Source: Clostridiales bacterium (lineage in GTDB: Bacteria; Bacillota; Clostridia; Lutisporales; Lutisporaceae). From it: DNA of 11,140 nt. Position 1 is the first letter of the stretch. Every line of letters starts with the position of its first letter. Shown piece after piece: positions 1 to 7,553 of the stretch. Made by a program: the position numbers and the translations under genes. A model generated the notes under the pieces. It worked only from the letters and a program-made list of their open reading frames with translations. It was not told the DNA's origin and did no database searches. The stretch is taken from positions 1 through 11,140 of the forward strand of contig DUSG01000077.1 of the NCBI GenBank assembly GCA_012842725.1, read 5' to 3'.

Positions 1-8
1 AATAAAAT

Positions 9-1148
9 CTAAACTTCCCCATTCAAAAACTCTGTCAACTGTAACTTTACTTCTTGTATATATTTATCAAAAACATCATGAAGCCTAATCATAGCATCTG
101 ACATAAACTCTATCATGGAATCCCAATCATTTTCATCATATAAATTAACTCCATCTAATTGATACTTAATTCTAACTGCCTTTTTATCATCTAATCTCTC
201 CCAAACTAATTTATCTCCAAAAGCTTTTTCAATCTCGTCTTTATGTTTTATTAGAGTATCAAATATAAATTTATTTTCTTCTTTTTTAGGTCTTGAAAAA
301 TATACTTCAACTCTCGCAAATTTTGAAGAAACTACAAAATTATATGATCCTCCGCTTATACCAATTCCAGTACCTATCCAGTTGTCTTTTGTGGGACTTA
401 TGTTGGTAAACAAATCTGATTTTTGTCTAAAGCTTTCTAAATGTTTCTCCCAAAATTTCAATCTGATTTTATATCGTTCTGCCAACTTGTCCTCATCTTC
501 TTCGCTTGATTGAGTTTTTGCAGCCATCTTTATTACATATTCTTCTGTGTCTTTAACAGGTATTATTTGCTCTACATTAAGAAAAATATTTTCTCCAAAT
601 TGATATGGGGTTACCTTAAGGCATTGAATTTTTATGTTATAATTCATCAACCACATAACTGTAGAAGTAACCTCTTTCCTAAAGTTGGCCGCTACTAATA
701 TTATTCTCTGTCCATAACCCTTATTTAGAACTAATTCATCGTACTCCTGTTCATCATAGAATTCGCTTAACATTTCTTCTGCAGTCTTCTTTGCTCCTAT
801 CTTATCTAGATATTCCTGGTATATTTGTCTAATCTCTTCCTTAATTAAACTGGAGCAATATGACGCATATTTTAATGCTTGCCATGTAACATCTCTACCA
901 GAGTCATCCAATTTATTCTCGATTACAACTAGGTTCCCTTCTTTATCTAAAGCTAAAAGGTCCAATCTTTCTTTAGTATCCGAAAATCCATCGAATTCTT
1001 TTTGTATAACCAAAAGCTCTTCACCTAGAATTGATGGTTCATTGGCTATCCACTCCTGAAGGTGCTTCCTTTCCATAAAGCCTAACTCAGAAAAAGTTTT
1101 CTGTTGGACTTTACTAACCCTGTTTGATTTTTTATCGATTACATACAT
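9..1148 (-). CDS. PD-(D/E)XK nuclease with C-terminal DUF4268
   Basis: This 379-residue protein has a predicted DNA nuclease domain joined to a DUF4268 domain. The N-terminal part carries a NucS-like arrangement: the acidic residue in RLDLLALD (D63), the E-x-K pair in VVIENK (E77, K79) and a downstream QALKYASY helix (Q90), all expected at a PD-(D/E)XK active site. Residues about 225-365 match DUF4268, with KFWEKHLESF, the glycine-rich GTGIGISGGSYNFVVSS stretch, YFSRPKKEENKFIFDTL and VWERLDDKKAVRI. The function of DUF4268 is not known to me, though the domain recurs beside restriction genes. ATG 1148 follows the mcrC stop by 23 bases and has GGGGGA nine bases upstream, so it is the last visible gene of the operon. 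The gene is complete, and only eight bases follow its stop, so nothing can be said about termination. Confidence 0.88.
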   Translation of the reverse strand: MYVIDKKSNRVSKVQQKTFSELGFMERKHLQEWIANEPSILGEELLVIQKEFDGFSDTKERLDLLALDKEGNLVVIENKLDDSGRDVTWQALKYASYCSSLIKEEIRQIYQEYLDKIGAKKTAEEMLSEFYDEQEYDELVLNKGYGQRIILVAANFRKEVTSTVMWLMNYNIKIQCLKVTPYQFGENIFLNVEQIIPVKDTEEYVIKMAAKTQSSEEDEDKLAERYKIRLKFWEKHLESFRQKSDLFTNISPTKDNWIGTGIGISGGSYNFVVSSKFARVEVYFSRPKKEENKFIFDTLIKHKDEIEKAFGDKLVWERLDDKKAVRIKYQLDGVNLYDENDWDSMIEFMSDAMIRLHDVFDKYIQEVKLQLTEFLNGEV

Positions 1149-1157
1149 GGATATTCA

Positions 1158-1169
1158 TCCCCCAATTTT
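1158..1169 (-). promoter_or_regulatory. Strong ribosome binding site before the DUF4268 nuclease
   Basis: The minus strand reads AAAATTGGGGGA in the short gap after mcrC, nine bases before ATG 1148. The same 12 bases precede the TPR gene at 7544-7555. The strong site suggests this last gene is translated efficiently in its own right rather than only by coupling to mcrC. Confidence 0.5.
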
Positions 1170-1171
1170 TA

Positions 1172-3550
1172 TCAATCAATCAAATTTTCTAACCCTTTTA
1201 AATTTGTAATTTGACCGTTCACTTTTATTACTTTCCCTTCTATAATTTCAACAATATTTCCATTTATGAAATAGTTATCATTTACCTTTCTAATAACATA
1301 TCCCTTTGATTTTGAAATGCTTTTAAGTCTTTTATAAACTTCTATTTCTAAATTGCTTTTAAGCTTTAGTTCATGCATGTTTTCTGCATTTTTTAAGAGG
1401 TAAAGAGTAGTATATGATATCAGTTGAGGCCCAGATTGAATTGGTTTTATAGGGCCAACTTCCTGGATACTTTCTAAGTTGAATCTAAGATATACATCTT
1501 TTTCTGTACCTTTTCTTGCAGGCAATTCCTTACATTCTCCTCTTTCATATCTAACTACATTGGCTATCTTACCAAAGTATCTAATTCCACCCTCTTCTCC
1601 AAAAGATTTTTTAGATTGATAAAAGGCTAAATATTCCACACCAAGCCTTACATCCGATAACCTTTTTAGAGGTATATGATAAAATTTGTGATCTTTATAT
1701 GCCTTAAGATGATCTTTATCCTTAACATTTACTACCATAACATTTTCTAGTTTAAATTTAGCATAATCATCATATTCATCTACTGAAATTCTCTCGCTTT
1801 TAGCTTCCAATGGAGTTTGATTGACTATCTTTTTAAGATGCTCTTTGATTAGATTGGTGCTGCCAGGAAGCATGGGAAAGGCTCCTATATTAACTTCTTC
1901 AATGCTTTTATAAAACTTATGATCTATAAAATCTTTCTCATTTCCATAGGGAAATAAAACATAGGCACCAAAGGTATCGTATTTATAGTGAAAATTGTCG
2001 CTCATTTTAGATACTATAGCATCCCTATATCTATGCATAACATTTATATCTTCAACCATAGGACCGATCTTACCATCTTCTATAGATATTCTATATTTTG
2101 CATCAAAAATGTACATTCTGCTGTCTTTATCATTTAAATTCCTAATATACAAGACTGTATCCGGCCTTTGGTCTGTTGTGGGCATAGAATAGGATTTATT
2201 GTACCATAGTTCCAGCTTGTTATTTTTACCCTTATATACCATTTTAGTTTGAGAATCCTGCAGCAAGGATAAGTACATTCCATTATCCCTATACTGTAAT
2301 ATACCGTACTCCTCAACTTGATAGCCTAGTTCACACAATATCTTGTGAATTTTTATATAGCACCACATTTCATACAGGGAATAAAGCTTCTTAGGCGTTA
2401 TTTTAAATAGTTCATCTCCTAGGTCTAAGCCCTTATTTAACATATTATATTTTTTGTACATTTCCTTATAACCTGGGGCCATTTGAAAGACTAAACTCAT
2501 GCTTTTATTACCAGTTAGATCCCTAACATTTTGAAAGTAGTTGTTTAAATATCTCTCTAAAACTTTTATCTTTTTTCTAATGAACTTTAAAGTATTATTT
2601 TGCCTTTCATCATTAATATCCAGATGCTTTTCTATGGATTTTAGCCTTTTAATAATTCTCTGGAGCATATATTTAACAAATCTATTTTCGAATATATCTA
2701 TGGTTGTTATTTTTCTTTCCTGTATAACTTTTTCCGTATAATAATGGGAGCTGTTTATGTGTATAAAGCCCTTTTCCCCTCTAACTAAAGAATCGCCATG
2801 GGTTCTAATGTATTTTCTAGTATTTTTTGAAATCCTTTTAGCTTTATGGATGTTGGTTAAATTCTCATAAGTAATTACATTATGTTTAAAATTGTTTACT
2901 ATTCTTCTTAGAGCAACCTCTAAGTCATCAAATATTACTTCTAAGATACTTAAATACTCCACATTAGTCTGGTAAGCTGTATCCACTAACTTTCCTTCTA
3001 GATAAGTCTTATCAAAAAATTTAAAAGCTAAGGCAGCTATTTCTTCATTGATCTCCATTATTAATTCCTTATAGTCCTTATAATAGTCTAATTTAGTTGG
3101 GAAAACTTCTAATACTAATTTTAAAAGCTTAACCCTATCCTTATAAATATCTATAGAAGTATATCCAATATCTGAAGAAAAATCTATAATACCAATTAGA
3201 GAATCTCCAATTGCTTGGAAATCCTCTGTTATTCTAATTCCACTATGAAAAATTTCATAATTATTACCCTTTCCCTTCTTCTGTAGCACTAATTGATATC
3301 TTCCATCTTCGAAAAAACATGGCATCATAGTATTGCCTAGATTTAAAACCAGCTCTCCGTAAGATGTAATTGTCTTAAGTGTTGAATCCATGCCATTTTT
3401 TTCAATTACCCTTATTGTTGCTGGCTGATTTAAATTGTTCTTAAGAAACCTTATCTTTTCACTAGGATTCTCTCCAATTAAATATAAATTAAATTCTTTA
3501 TTCTCCAATTGAACAAGAACTTCCCTATTGCCAGAATGAAACAAAGCCAT
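1172..3550 (-). CDS. mcrC: McrC-like nuclease: DUF2357 plus PD-(D/E)XK, with extra C-terminal domain
   Basis: This is the predicted nuclease partner of the McrB-like ATPase, 792 residues from ATG 3550. The AAGGGG motif at 3559-3564 is eight bases from that ATG but only two from the ATG at 3556, so 3550 is preferred. The gene overlaps the end of mcrB by 26 bases. The N-terminal half matches DUF2357, with FHSGIRI, the IDFSSDIGYTSIDI region and the helical TTIDIFENRFVKYML (about 282-296). The nuclease core has an early glutamate in YEMW (395), RPDTVLY (D464) and FDAKYR (D483, K485), the D...DxK of PDDEXK_7. Beyond about residue 600 is a beta-rich extension (GIRYFGKIANVVRYER, VYLRFNLESI) that resembles the PUA/EVE-like folds used to read modified bases; this is inference from pattern only. 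The last 70 residues are unassigned. Confidence 0.92.
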   Translation of the reverse strand: MALFHSGNREVLVQLENKEFNLYLIGENPSEKIRFLKNNLNQPATIRVIEKNGMDSTLKTITSYGELVLNLGNTMMPCFFEDGRYQLVLQKKGKGNNYEIFHSGIRITEDFQAIGDSLIGIIDFSSDIGYTSIDIYKDRVKLLKLVLEVFPTKLDYYKDYKELIMEINEEIAALAFKFFDKTYLEGKLVDTAYQTNVEYLSILEVIFDDLEVALRRIVNNFKHNVITYENLTNIHKAKRISKNTRKYIRTHGDSLVRGEKGFIHINSSHYYTEKVIQERKITTIDIFENRFVKYMLQRIIKRLKSIEKHLDINDERQNNTLKFIRKKIKVLERYLNNYFQNVRDLTGNKSMSLVFQMAPGYKEMYKKYNMLNKGLDLGDELFKITPKKLYSLYEMWCYIKIHKILCELGYQVEEYGILQYRDNGMYLSLLQDSQTKMVYKGKNNKLELWYNKSYSMPTTDQRPDTVLYIRNLNDKDSRMYIFDAKYRISIEDGKIGPMVEDINVMHRYRDAIVSKMSDNFHYKYDTFGAYVLFPYGNEKDFIDHKFYKSIEEVNIGAFPMLPGSTNLIKEHLKKIVNQTPLEAKSERISVDEYDDYAKFKLENVMVVNVKDKDHLKAYKDHKFYHIPLKRLSDVRLGVEYLAFYQSKKSFGEEGGIRYFGKIANVVRYERGECKELPARKGTEKDVYLRFNLESIQEVGPIKPIQSGPQLISYTTLYLLKNAENMHELKLKSNLEIEVYKRLKSISKSKGYVIRKVNDNYFINGNIVEIIEGKVIKVNGQITNLKGLENLID

Positions 3551-5258
3551 CCTCATAACCCCTTAACATCATGAGTATCTTGTTTGCTGAATTGATATAT
3601 AAAGCAGTTTCTAAGCCTTCTTCTGCCAGTTGAATATAATCTATACTATCTACAATATGATTACTTGGATTACAATAATTATATAGTTCTATCAATATAT
3701 CCTTTATTACCCTGTCGCTGCCTGTAATAGTAGGTAGAATCTTTTGCATTATTTGATAATCAAAAGCTACATGTTCTTCTAAAAGTCCGTATCTCTTGTT
3801 TTCTAACATATAAAATACTATTTCATCCCTTACCCTATAGCCGAAATGCTTGTTACCCATAGCTAGTATATTGTTGATTTCCATTATTTCTTTATTTATT
3901 TTGTGTACATATCCCTTATCAATTTTAATAGCATCTTTAATGGTCAGGTAGTCAGCTTTAAACCAGGAATTATCTAGCTTCACCTTTTCCACATCATCTT
4001 CTAGATCAAATTCTAATATATCCAACCTTACATCTGAAAACTCTATAGTATTAACTCTATCTAATACCTTCCTGCTAAAGGCAAAAGTAGTGTCATCCAT
4101 ATTAACAGTACCTATAATATATAGATTTTCTGGAATTCTTAAATTGGCATAAGGATTGTCTTCAGGTAAATAGCCTTTTGGAAATATCCTATCTGTTAAA
4201 AGCCTATTGTTTTCATCAAAATATCTAGATTCTATAATGCTTAAATATTCACTAAGATAGTACTCAACTCTAGCTAAATTCATTTCATCTAAACAAACAA
4301 AATATGGTCTATCTAAATTTTCAGGCTTGGATGCTTCTTGGATTATTCTAGTTAATTGACCTGGTATAAATTCATCGTTTATATTCTTATAGCCAAATAG
4401 TTCTGTGCTGTCATTCCAATCTGGCTTCACACTGATAAGGCTATATCTAGCATCTACAGCTTCTGCAAACAATCTAACCAATTTAGATTTACCTGTACCA
4501 CTGATGCCTGCTAAAATGAGGAAGGGTTTTGTTTTTAAGCTTAAATAGAAATTGCACAAGTCTTCATAGGTGTAGATAAAGCCCTTTGATTTAATATACC
4601 TATAAACACTTCTTATATTATCCTTCATGTTTTTTTCTATAACTCCTTTATTTACAGCAATTTCAGCCTGTTTATTTGTAACTTCCTTGTCTTTAAGATA
4701 AATTAAATTATAATAATCATCATAGATTTTTAGCATTTCCATTAAATCTTCAAGAAATTCTTCCTCATTTGGGAAGTTTTCCCTTAAGTATTCTTTATAA
4801 TAAATTGCGCCAATTTCATAATCTACATTTCCAATAATTAAATCATTATCTGTATTAAATCTAGTATTATTTAAAGTATCCCTTATCATTTCTCTCGTTT
4901 CTATCATGGCTTCTCTTGCGCCTTTAGTACCCAATTCCTTTTTTAAATTTGTACATCCTTGATTTAATGTAAGATATACTCTACTCATGTCCTCAGCAAA
5001 TAAATATACTATATATACTCCCCGCTGAATAGTAGTAGTAATATTCCCATTGTATATAGCTATCCATGGATAGTTTGTCCATGTGCCAGCGCCACAGGAC
5101 CCTCTTACAGTTAAGCCGTATTCTCTTACTATTTCATTCAAAGCATCTGTTGTAGTATAATTTATCAGTTTAAACATTTTATGATTCTTATTAAATCTAC
5201 CAGTGGTTTTGCTTTCAATATAATTATCTAGTATCTGTTTAAAGTATTCAGTTATCAA
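3525..5258 (-). CDS. mcrB: McrB-like AAA+ NTPase with N-terminal DUF3578 domain
   Basis: This is the motor and recognition subunit of a type IV (modification-dependent) restriction system, 577 residues. Residues about 1-185 form a DUF3578-type domain (SCGAGTW at 54-60, PWIAIY, GVYIVYLFAED), a common N-terminus in Bacillota McrB, presumably for substrate recognition. After a helical linker comes the AAA+ core: Walker A GISGTGKS (251-258), the McrB-type WNDSTELFGY (281-290), Walker B VCLDEMN (321-327), and the signature TVNMDD (384-389), the place of McrB's NTxD motif. RKVLDRVNTIEF follows as the likely arginine-finger region. Nucleotide choice (McrB usually uses GTP) cannot be read off here. 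Translation starts at TTG: an in-frame TAA lies 15 bases upstream, with no ATG or GTG between. The 3' end overlaps mcrC, implying coupled translation. Confidence 0.93.
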   Translation of the reverse strand: MITEYFKQILDNYIESKTTGRFNKNHKMFKLINYTTTDALNEIVREYGLTVRGSCGAGTWTNYPWIAIYNGNITTTIQRGVYIVYLFAEDMSRVYLTLNQGCTNLKKELGTKGAREAMIETREMIRDTLNNTRFNTDNDLIIGNVDYEIGAIYYKEYLRENFPNEEEFLEDLMEMLKIYDDYYNLIYLKDKEVTNKQAEIAVNKGVIEKNMKDNIRSVYRYIKSKGFIYTYEDLCNFYLSLKTKPFLILAGISGTGKSKLVRLFAEAVDARYSLISVKPDWNDSTELFGYKNINDEFIPGQLTRIIQEASKPENLDRPYFVCLDEMNLARVEYYLSEYLSIIESRYFDENNRLLTDRIFPKGYLPEDNPYANLRIPENLYIIGTVNMDDTTFAFSRKVLDRVNTIEFSDVRLDILEFDLEDDVEKVKLDNSWFKADYLTIKDAIKIDKGYVHKINKEIMEINNILAMGNKHFGYRVRDEIVFYMLENKRYGLLEEHVAFDYQIMQKILPTITGSDRVIKDILIELYNYCNPSNHIVDSIDYIQLAEEGLETALYINSANKILMMLRGYEDGFVSFWQ

Positions 5259-5262
5259 TTTA

Positions 5263-5270
5263 CCACCGCC
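5263..5270 (-). promoter_or_regulatory. Ribosome binding site fixing a TTG start for mcrB
   Basis: GGCGGTGG precedes TTG 5258 with four bases between. Together with the in-frame stop just upstream, it makes TTG the only start that keeps the whole DUF3578 domain. The next in-frame ATG, at residue 28, lacks such a motif. Confidence 0.65.
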
Positions 5271-5367
5271 TACTTAGTTGAATAGTAAATTTATAATAGT
5301 ATTTTCTCAATATTATTTCCCTAAACTTCTTTCTTTTTGAAAAGATACCTCATTACACTTTTCCTAT

Positions 5368-6198
5368 TTATCCTTGCATTTCTTTCAATGTAATTCCTTC
5401 TCTTGTTTTCCATTCTACTAATCCATTAGAAGAACCTCCACATAAAAAAGCAGAAGCTGCTGATGGGCTGGAAAATAGTATGTCTTCAGTAGTATAGTTA
5501 TCTTTAATTTTATCCTTGTGCTTGTTTCGTAAATCTTTAACCCATTGATTAGCACTTTCCAAAAGTTCAGGTGCAACATAAGCTCCTTTTAATACAACAA
5601 AACCCTCTGATGTAGGTAAACCTACACCTTTTCCTCGTTCTCCGCCCTTTCTTTGAAAATAGAATAAAGTCTGTTGTTGATCTATAGCTCCAGTCAATGT
5701 TTCAAAGACTTTGTGACCTAACGTACCCATTAATATCTTAGCATTATATATGAATTCCTCTAGCTCAGCTTCTTCCGCTTCTGACACATTAGATTTAGTA
5801 GGTATAGTATCATTTTTGATTATATATCTATTAGCTTCTTTAGCTAAAGAATAAAATCTATGCTCTAAATATTTAATATGAGCTTTATTCAAATACTCAT
5901 CTTTACTAATAAATACAATACACTCATTCCAATAAACTTTTGTACTTAAATGCTCTAAGAGCCTTTTATAAATTACTTCCGATTCTCCTACATAAACTAA
6001 AGGCTTATCATCTTCTTGCATACCGAAGAGAAAATAGACCCCTGGTTTTTGAAGATCTTCTCTCTCAGCACATTCTTTTATAAGATTTCTCGTAATTTTA
6101 TAAGCCTTACCAGTCCAATTAGACAATTCGCAAGTCCAACGACCATTAACATCCCCATCTATTAAAAATATTTTTATATTCTTCCCAAACTTTTTCAT
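5368..6198 (-). CDS. GIY-YIG family nuclease with C-terminal DUF4357
   Basis: This is a 276-residue predicted DNA endonuclease. The GIY-YIG core starts at residue 53 with GVYFLFG, followed by LVYVGES (67-73, the YIG element in a YVG form), an arginine in YKRLLEH (79) and the probable metal-binding glutamate in YLEHRFY (112). Residues about 190-265 match DUF4357, with SPSAASAFLCGGSSNGLVEW (244-263); this domain often follows GIY-YIG or methylase domains in restriction systems. The first 50 residues resemble no domain I can name. The start is supported by GGGAG seven bases before ATG 6198. It is the first gene of the left-hand operon, with 109 bases before mcrB. It could cut DNA independently or act as an accessory nuclease to McrBC; the sequence does not decide which. 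Confidence 0.88.
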   Translation of the reverse strand: MKKFGKNIKIFLIDGDVNGRWTCELSNWTGKAYKITRNLIKECAEREDLQKPGVYFLFGMQEDDKPLVYVGESEVIYKRLLEHLSTKVYWNECIVFISKDEYLNKAHIKYLEHRFYSLAKEANRYIIKNDTIPTKSNVSEAEEAELEEFIYNAKILMGTLGHKVFETLTGAIDQQQTLFYFQRKGGERGKGVGLPTSEGFVVLKGAYVAPELLESANQWVKDLRNKHKDKIKDNYTTEDILFSSPSAASAFLCGGSSNGLVEWKTREGITLKEMQG

Positions 6199-6271
6199 AG
6201 TAACACTCCCACTCTAATACTAAAAAATGAATTGATTAATATCTTTACTCCACTCCCAATGTCTTAAACAA

Positions 6272-6301
6272 AGTATATTCTGCAGATTTATAGAATATCA
6301 A
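6272..6301 (-). promoter_or_regulatory. Candidate sigma-A promoter for the nuclease-mcrBC transcript
   Basis: On the minus strand a -35 box TTGATA (6296-6301) and a -10 box TATACT (6272-6277) are separated by 18 bases. Each differs from consensus at one position. Transcription would start near 6264-6266, leaving a leader of about 65 bases before the GIY-YIG gene at 6198. It is the best promoter-like pair I found in the 283-base gap between the broken TPR gene and the next intact gene. That gap holds no other gene that I can support. Confidence 0.45.
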
Positions 6302-6342
6302 ATTAAAGTATCCTACAAGCTCTGGGGGAGTACTCTTGTTAG

Positions 6343-6352
6343 ATCAGCTGAT
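6343..6352. repeat. Perfect 10-bp palindrome upstream of the promoter, possible operator
   Basis: ATCAGCTGAT is a perfect palindrome about 41 bases upstream of the candidate -35 box. A second, shorter perfect palindrome, GAGTACTC, lies at 6328-6335. Both sit where a transcription factor could act on the downstream operon, but no regulator gene is in the window and the sites are short enough to occur by chance. Confidence 0.2.
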
Positions 6353-6481
6353 GAGGTTAAAGTTAATTATGAGAAGAGTAATCAAATATTACATATATAT
6401 TGATCATATCGACATCACTAACAAATAATGTTATAATTTATTACAGATATCTGACAATTTTCTTCCATTTCCTCTATCTTA

Positions 6482-7537
6482 TTACCACCATCCTCTTAAT
6501 TCATCCTCTTCAAATTCTGGCAGTTCTAAGCGGTACGAAGTGGTTTTTTTGCTCTCAAGATATTTTTTTACAAATGGATTGTTCAGCACTTTTTCACAAG
6601 GATTTTCTATATAATCTATGGCCCTAGTATTTAAATTAACGCAAATTCCTGCAATTCTTCTGATGGGTTTTCTATACGGCTTATCATTTTCCAATCCTTT
6701 CTCAATATTTCAAGAGCTTCTATAAAAGTAGGATTGATCTTTTCAATATTATCACTTTTAAAATTATTTTTGATTTCTACATTACTACATGTATTTTCGC
6801 TTTCTTTTGTTTCATAATCTATTGCTTCAGTGATTAAAGTATCTGCAAAATCTTCTAATTCCTGTGAACAATTTTCTATATTACTTTCCGTCATCAAATC
6901 TTCTTTCAATATACCAGAATCCTCTTCAAAAACAGGATTGATTTTTTTATCATCTTCAACTTCTATCATGCTTGAAACATCTTTGCTTTCTTCTCTCTGA
7001 CTTTTTCTATTTTTTAAACCTTTTATTACTAAATTAATAATTTCTTTAACTACAGATTTTATAGTTTTATGTTTCCTATTCTCTTCTTTTTTGACATGTG
7101 CAGTAGCTTTATTATGCATAATAGTTTCGTTCTCTTTAATGAGATTATCAACAACTTCTAACTGCTCTTTAATAACACTAAGAGATTCATAGTCTTTTTC
7201 TTCTTCGTATATTTTTATTAAAGTCAGAAGATCTTCTCTACATTTTTCATATTCCTCAATTTTTTTATATAAAGCTGCTCTATTTTTTTATATAATTGGG
7301 TTTAGATATGCCATTTGATATAAGATATGAGTAATCTTTTATGGCATCATGAAATTTTCCTATCTTATAATTTACAAAAGCTCTTCGCTGGCATAATAGT
7401 TCTATAGCTGCAGAATATAGCTTTATTGCATCATCATATCTTGATTGTTTTTCATAATTATATGCCTTTTCAACTATTTCATTTATACAGGGATTATTGT
7501 TATCTAACTTAACTTCAGACTGGTCGTAAGTAATCAT
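6482..7537 (-). pseudogene. TPR-repeat protein gene broken by two frameshifts
   Basis: Frame 1 runs from ATG 7537 to TAG 7280-7282 and encodes TPR helices (DDAIKLYSAAIEL, RRAFVNYKIGKFHDAI). The next frame, open from 7284 to TAA 6631-6633, continues the same fold (NRAALYKKIEEYEKCREDL), then a helical acidic stretch, a Lys/Arg-rich segment and a duplicated module beginning KINP. The last part lies in the original frame and ends with a double TAA at 6482 after ELRGWW. Removing one A from the seven-A run at 7283-7289 places NRAALYKK exactly 34 residues after RRAFVNYK, the canonical TPR period. Adding one base near 6630-6640 restores the second module. The repaired product is about 351 residues. 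The spacing between the first two TPR helices is only 28, so a small in-frame deletion is also possible. Probable role: protein-protein scaffold, partner unknown. Slippage could allow limited expression. Confidence 0.72.
6611..6945 (-). repeat. Diverged tandem protein module (two units) in the TPR gene
   Basis: Unit A (6814-6945, 132 bases) and unit B (6611-6741, 131 bases) encode the same pattern: KINPxF, then an IL(K/R)xD helix, IEN(C/P)S(Q/E)EL, (E/Q)(D/E)FA, and finally AIDY. They are offset by 204 bases. Unit B is one base shorter, and the loss falls between FA and AIDY, which is where its reading frame breaks. Just past unit B the motif recurs as YIENPCEKV, giving three IEN(P/C)xE segments. 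The pattern resembles short helical repeats of the INPSEEVQ type seen in some bacterial proteins, but no domain assignment is certain. Confidence 0.6.
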
Positions 7538-7544
7538 ACCAATT

Positions 7545-7549
7545 CCCCC
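7545..7549 (-). promoter_or_regulatory. Ribosome binding site that sets the TPR gene start
   Basis: The minus strand reads TTGGGGGAATTGGT directly before ATG 7537, so five G lie seven bases from the start. The in-frame ATG at 7594 has only a weak GATAAGA motif upstream, and the 19 residues it would add overlap the small-gene remnant. The ATG at 7537 is therefore preferred. Confidence 0.7.
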
Positions 7550-7553
7550 AATT

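Noticed and set aside
510..698. Plus-strand open frames, including those at 510-698, 1995-2192, 2541-2741, 6400-6627, 7956-8243, 9018-9242, 9596-9823 and 10593-10874
   Set aside because: Nearly all lie wholly opposite well-supported minus-strand domains. They are short, encode hydrophobic low-complexity peptides typical of antisense AT-rich DNA, and show no family motifs. The frame at 6400-6627 lies opposite the broken TPR gene and gap and is equally featureless.
2134..2316. A minus-strand 60-residue frame inside mcrC
   Set aside because: It is an alternative frame of the mcrC nuclease core, which is intact in its own frame.
5282..5310. Possible promoter TTGAGA-17-TACTAT before mcrB
   Set aside because: The -10 box matches consensus at only four of six positions in very AT-rich sequence, and the 109-base gap is compatible with simple readthrough from the GIY-YIG gene.
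5320..5350. Possible terminator hairpin (CTTTTTGAAAAG type) between the GIY-YIG gene and mcrB
   Set aside because: The stem is very short and A/T only, with no GC-rich stem or proper U tract, so it would not terminate efficiently.
6482..6694. A separate 70-residue gene starting at TTG 6694
   Set aside because: The TTG lies inside the repeated module with only three to four bases between it and an AAAGGA motif. Its first residues are an out-of-frame reading of unit B. The downstream part is better explained as the frameshifted end of the TPR gene.
6631..7119. A separate 162-residue gene starting at ATG 7119
   Set aside because: The same frame is open upstream to 7284 and carries the continuation of the TPR fold (NRAALYKK). 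The ATG at 7119 has no clear binding site, so it is an internal methionine of a broken gene.
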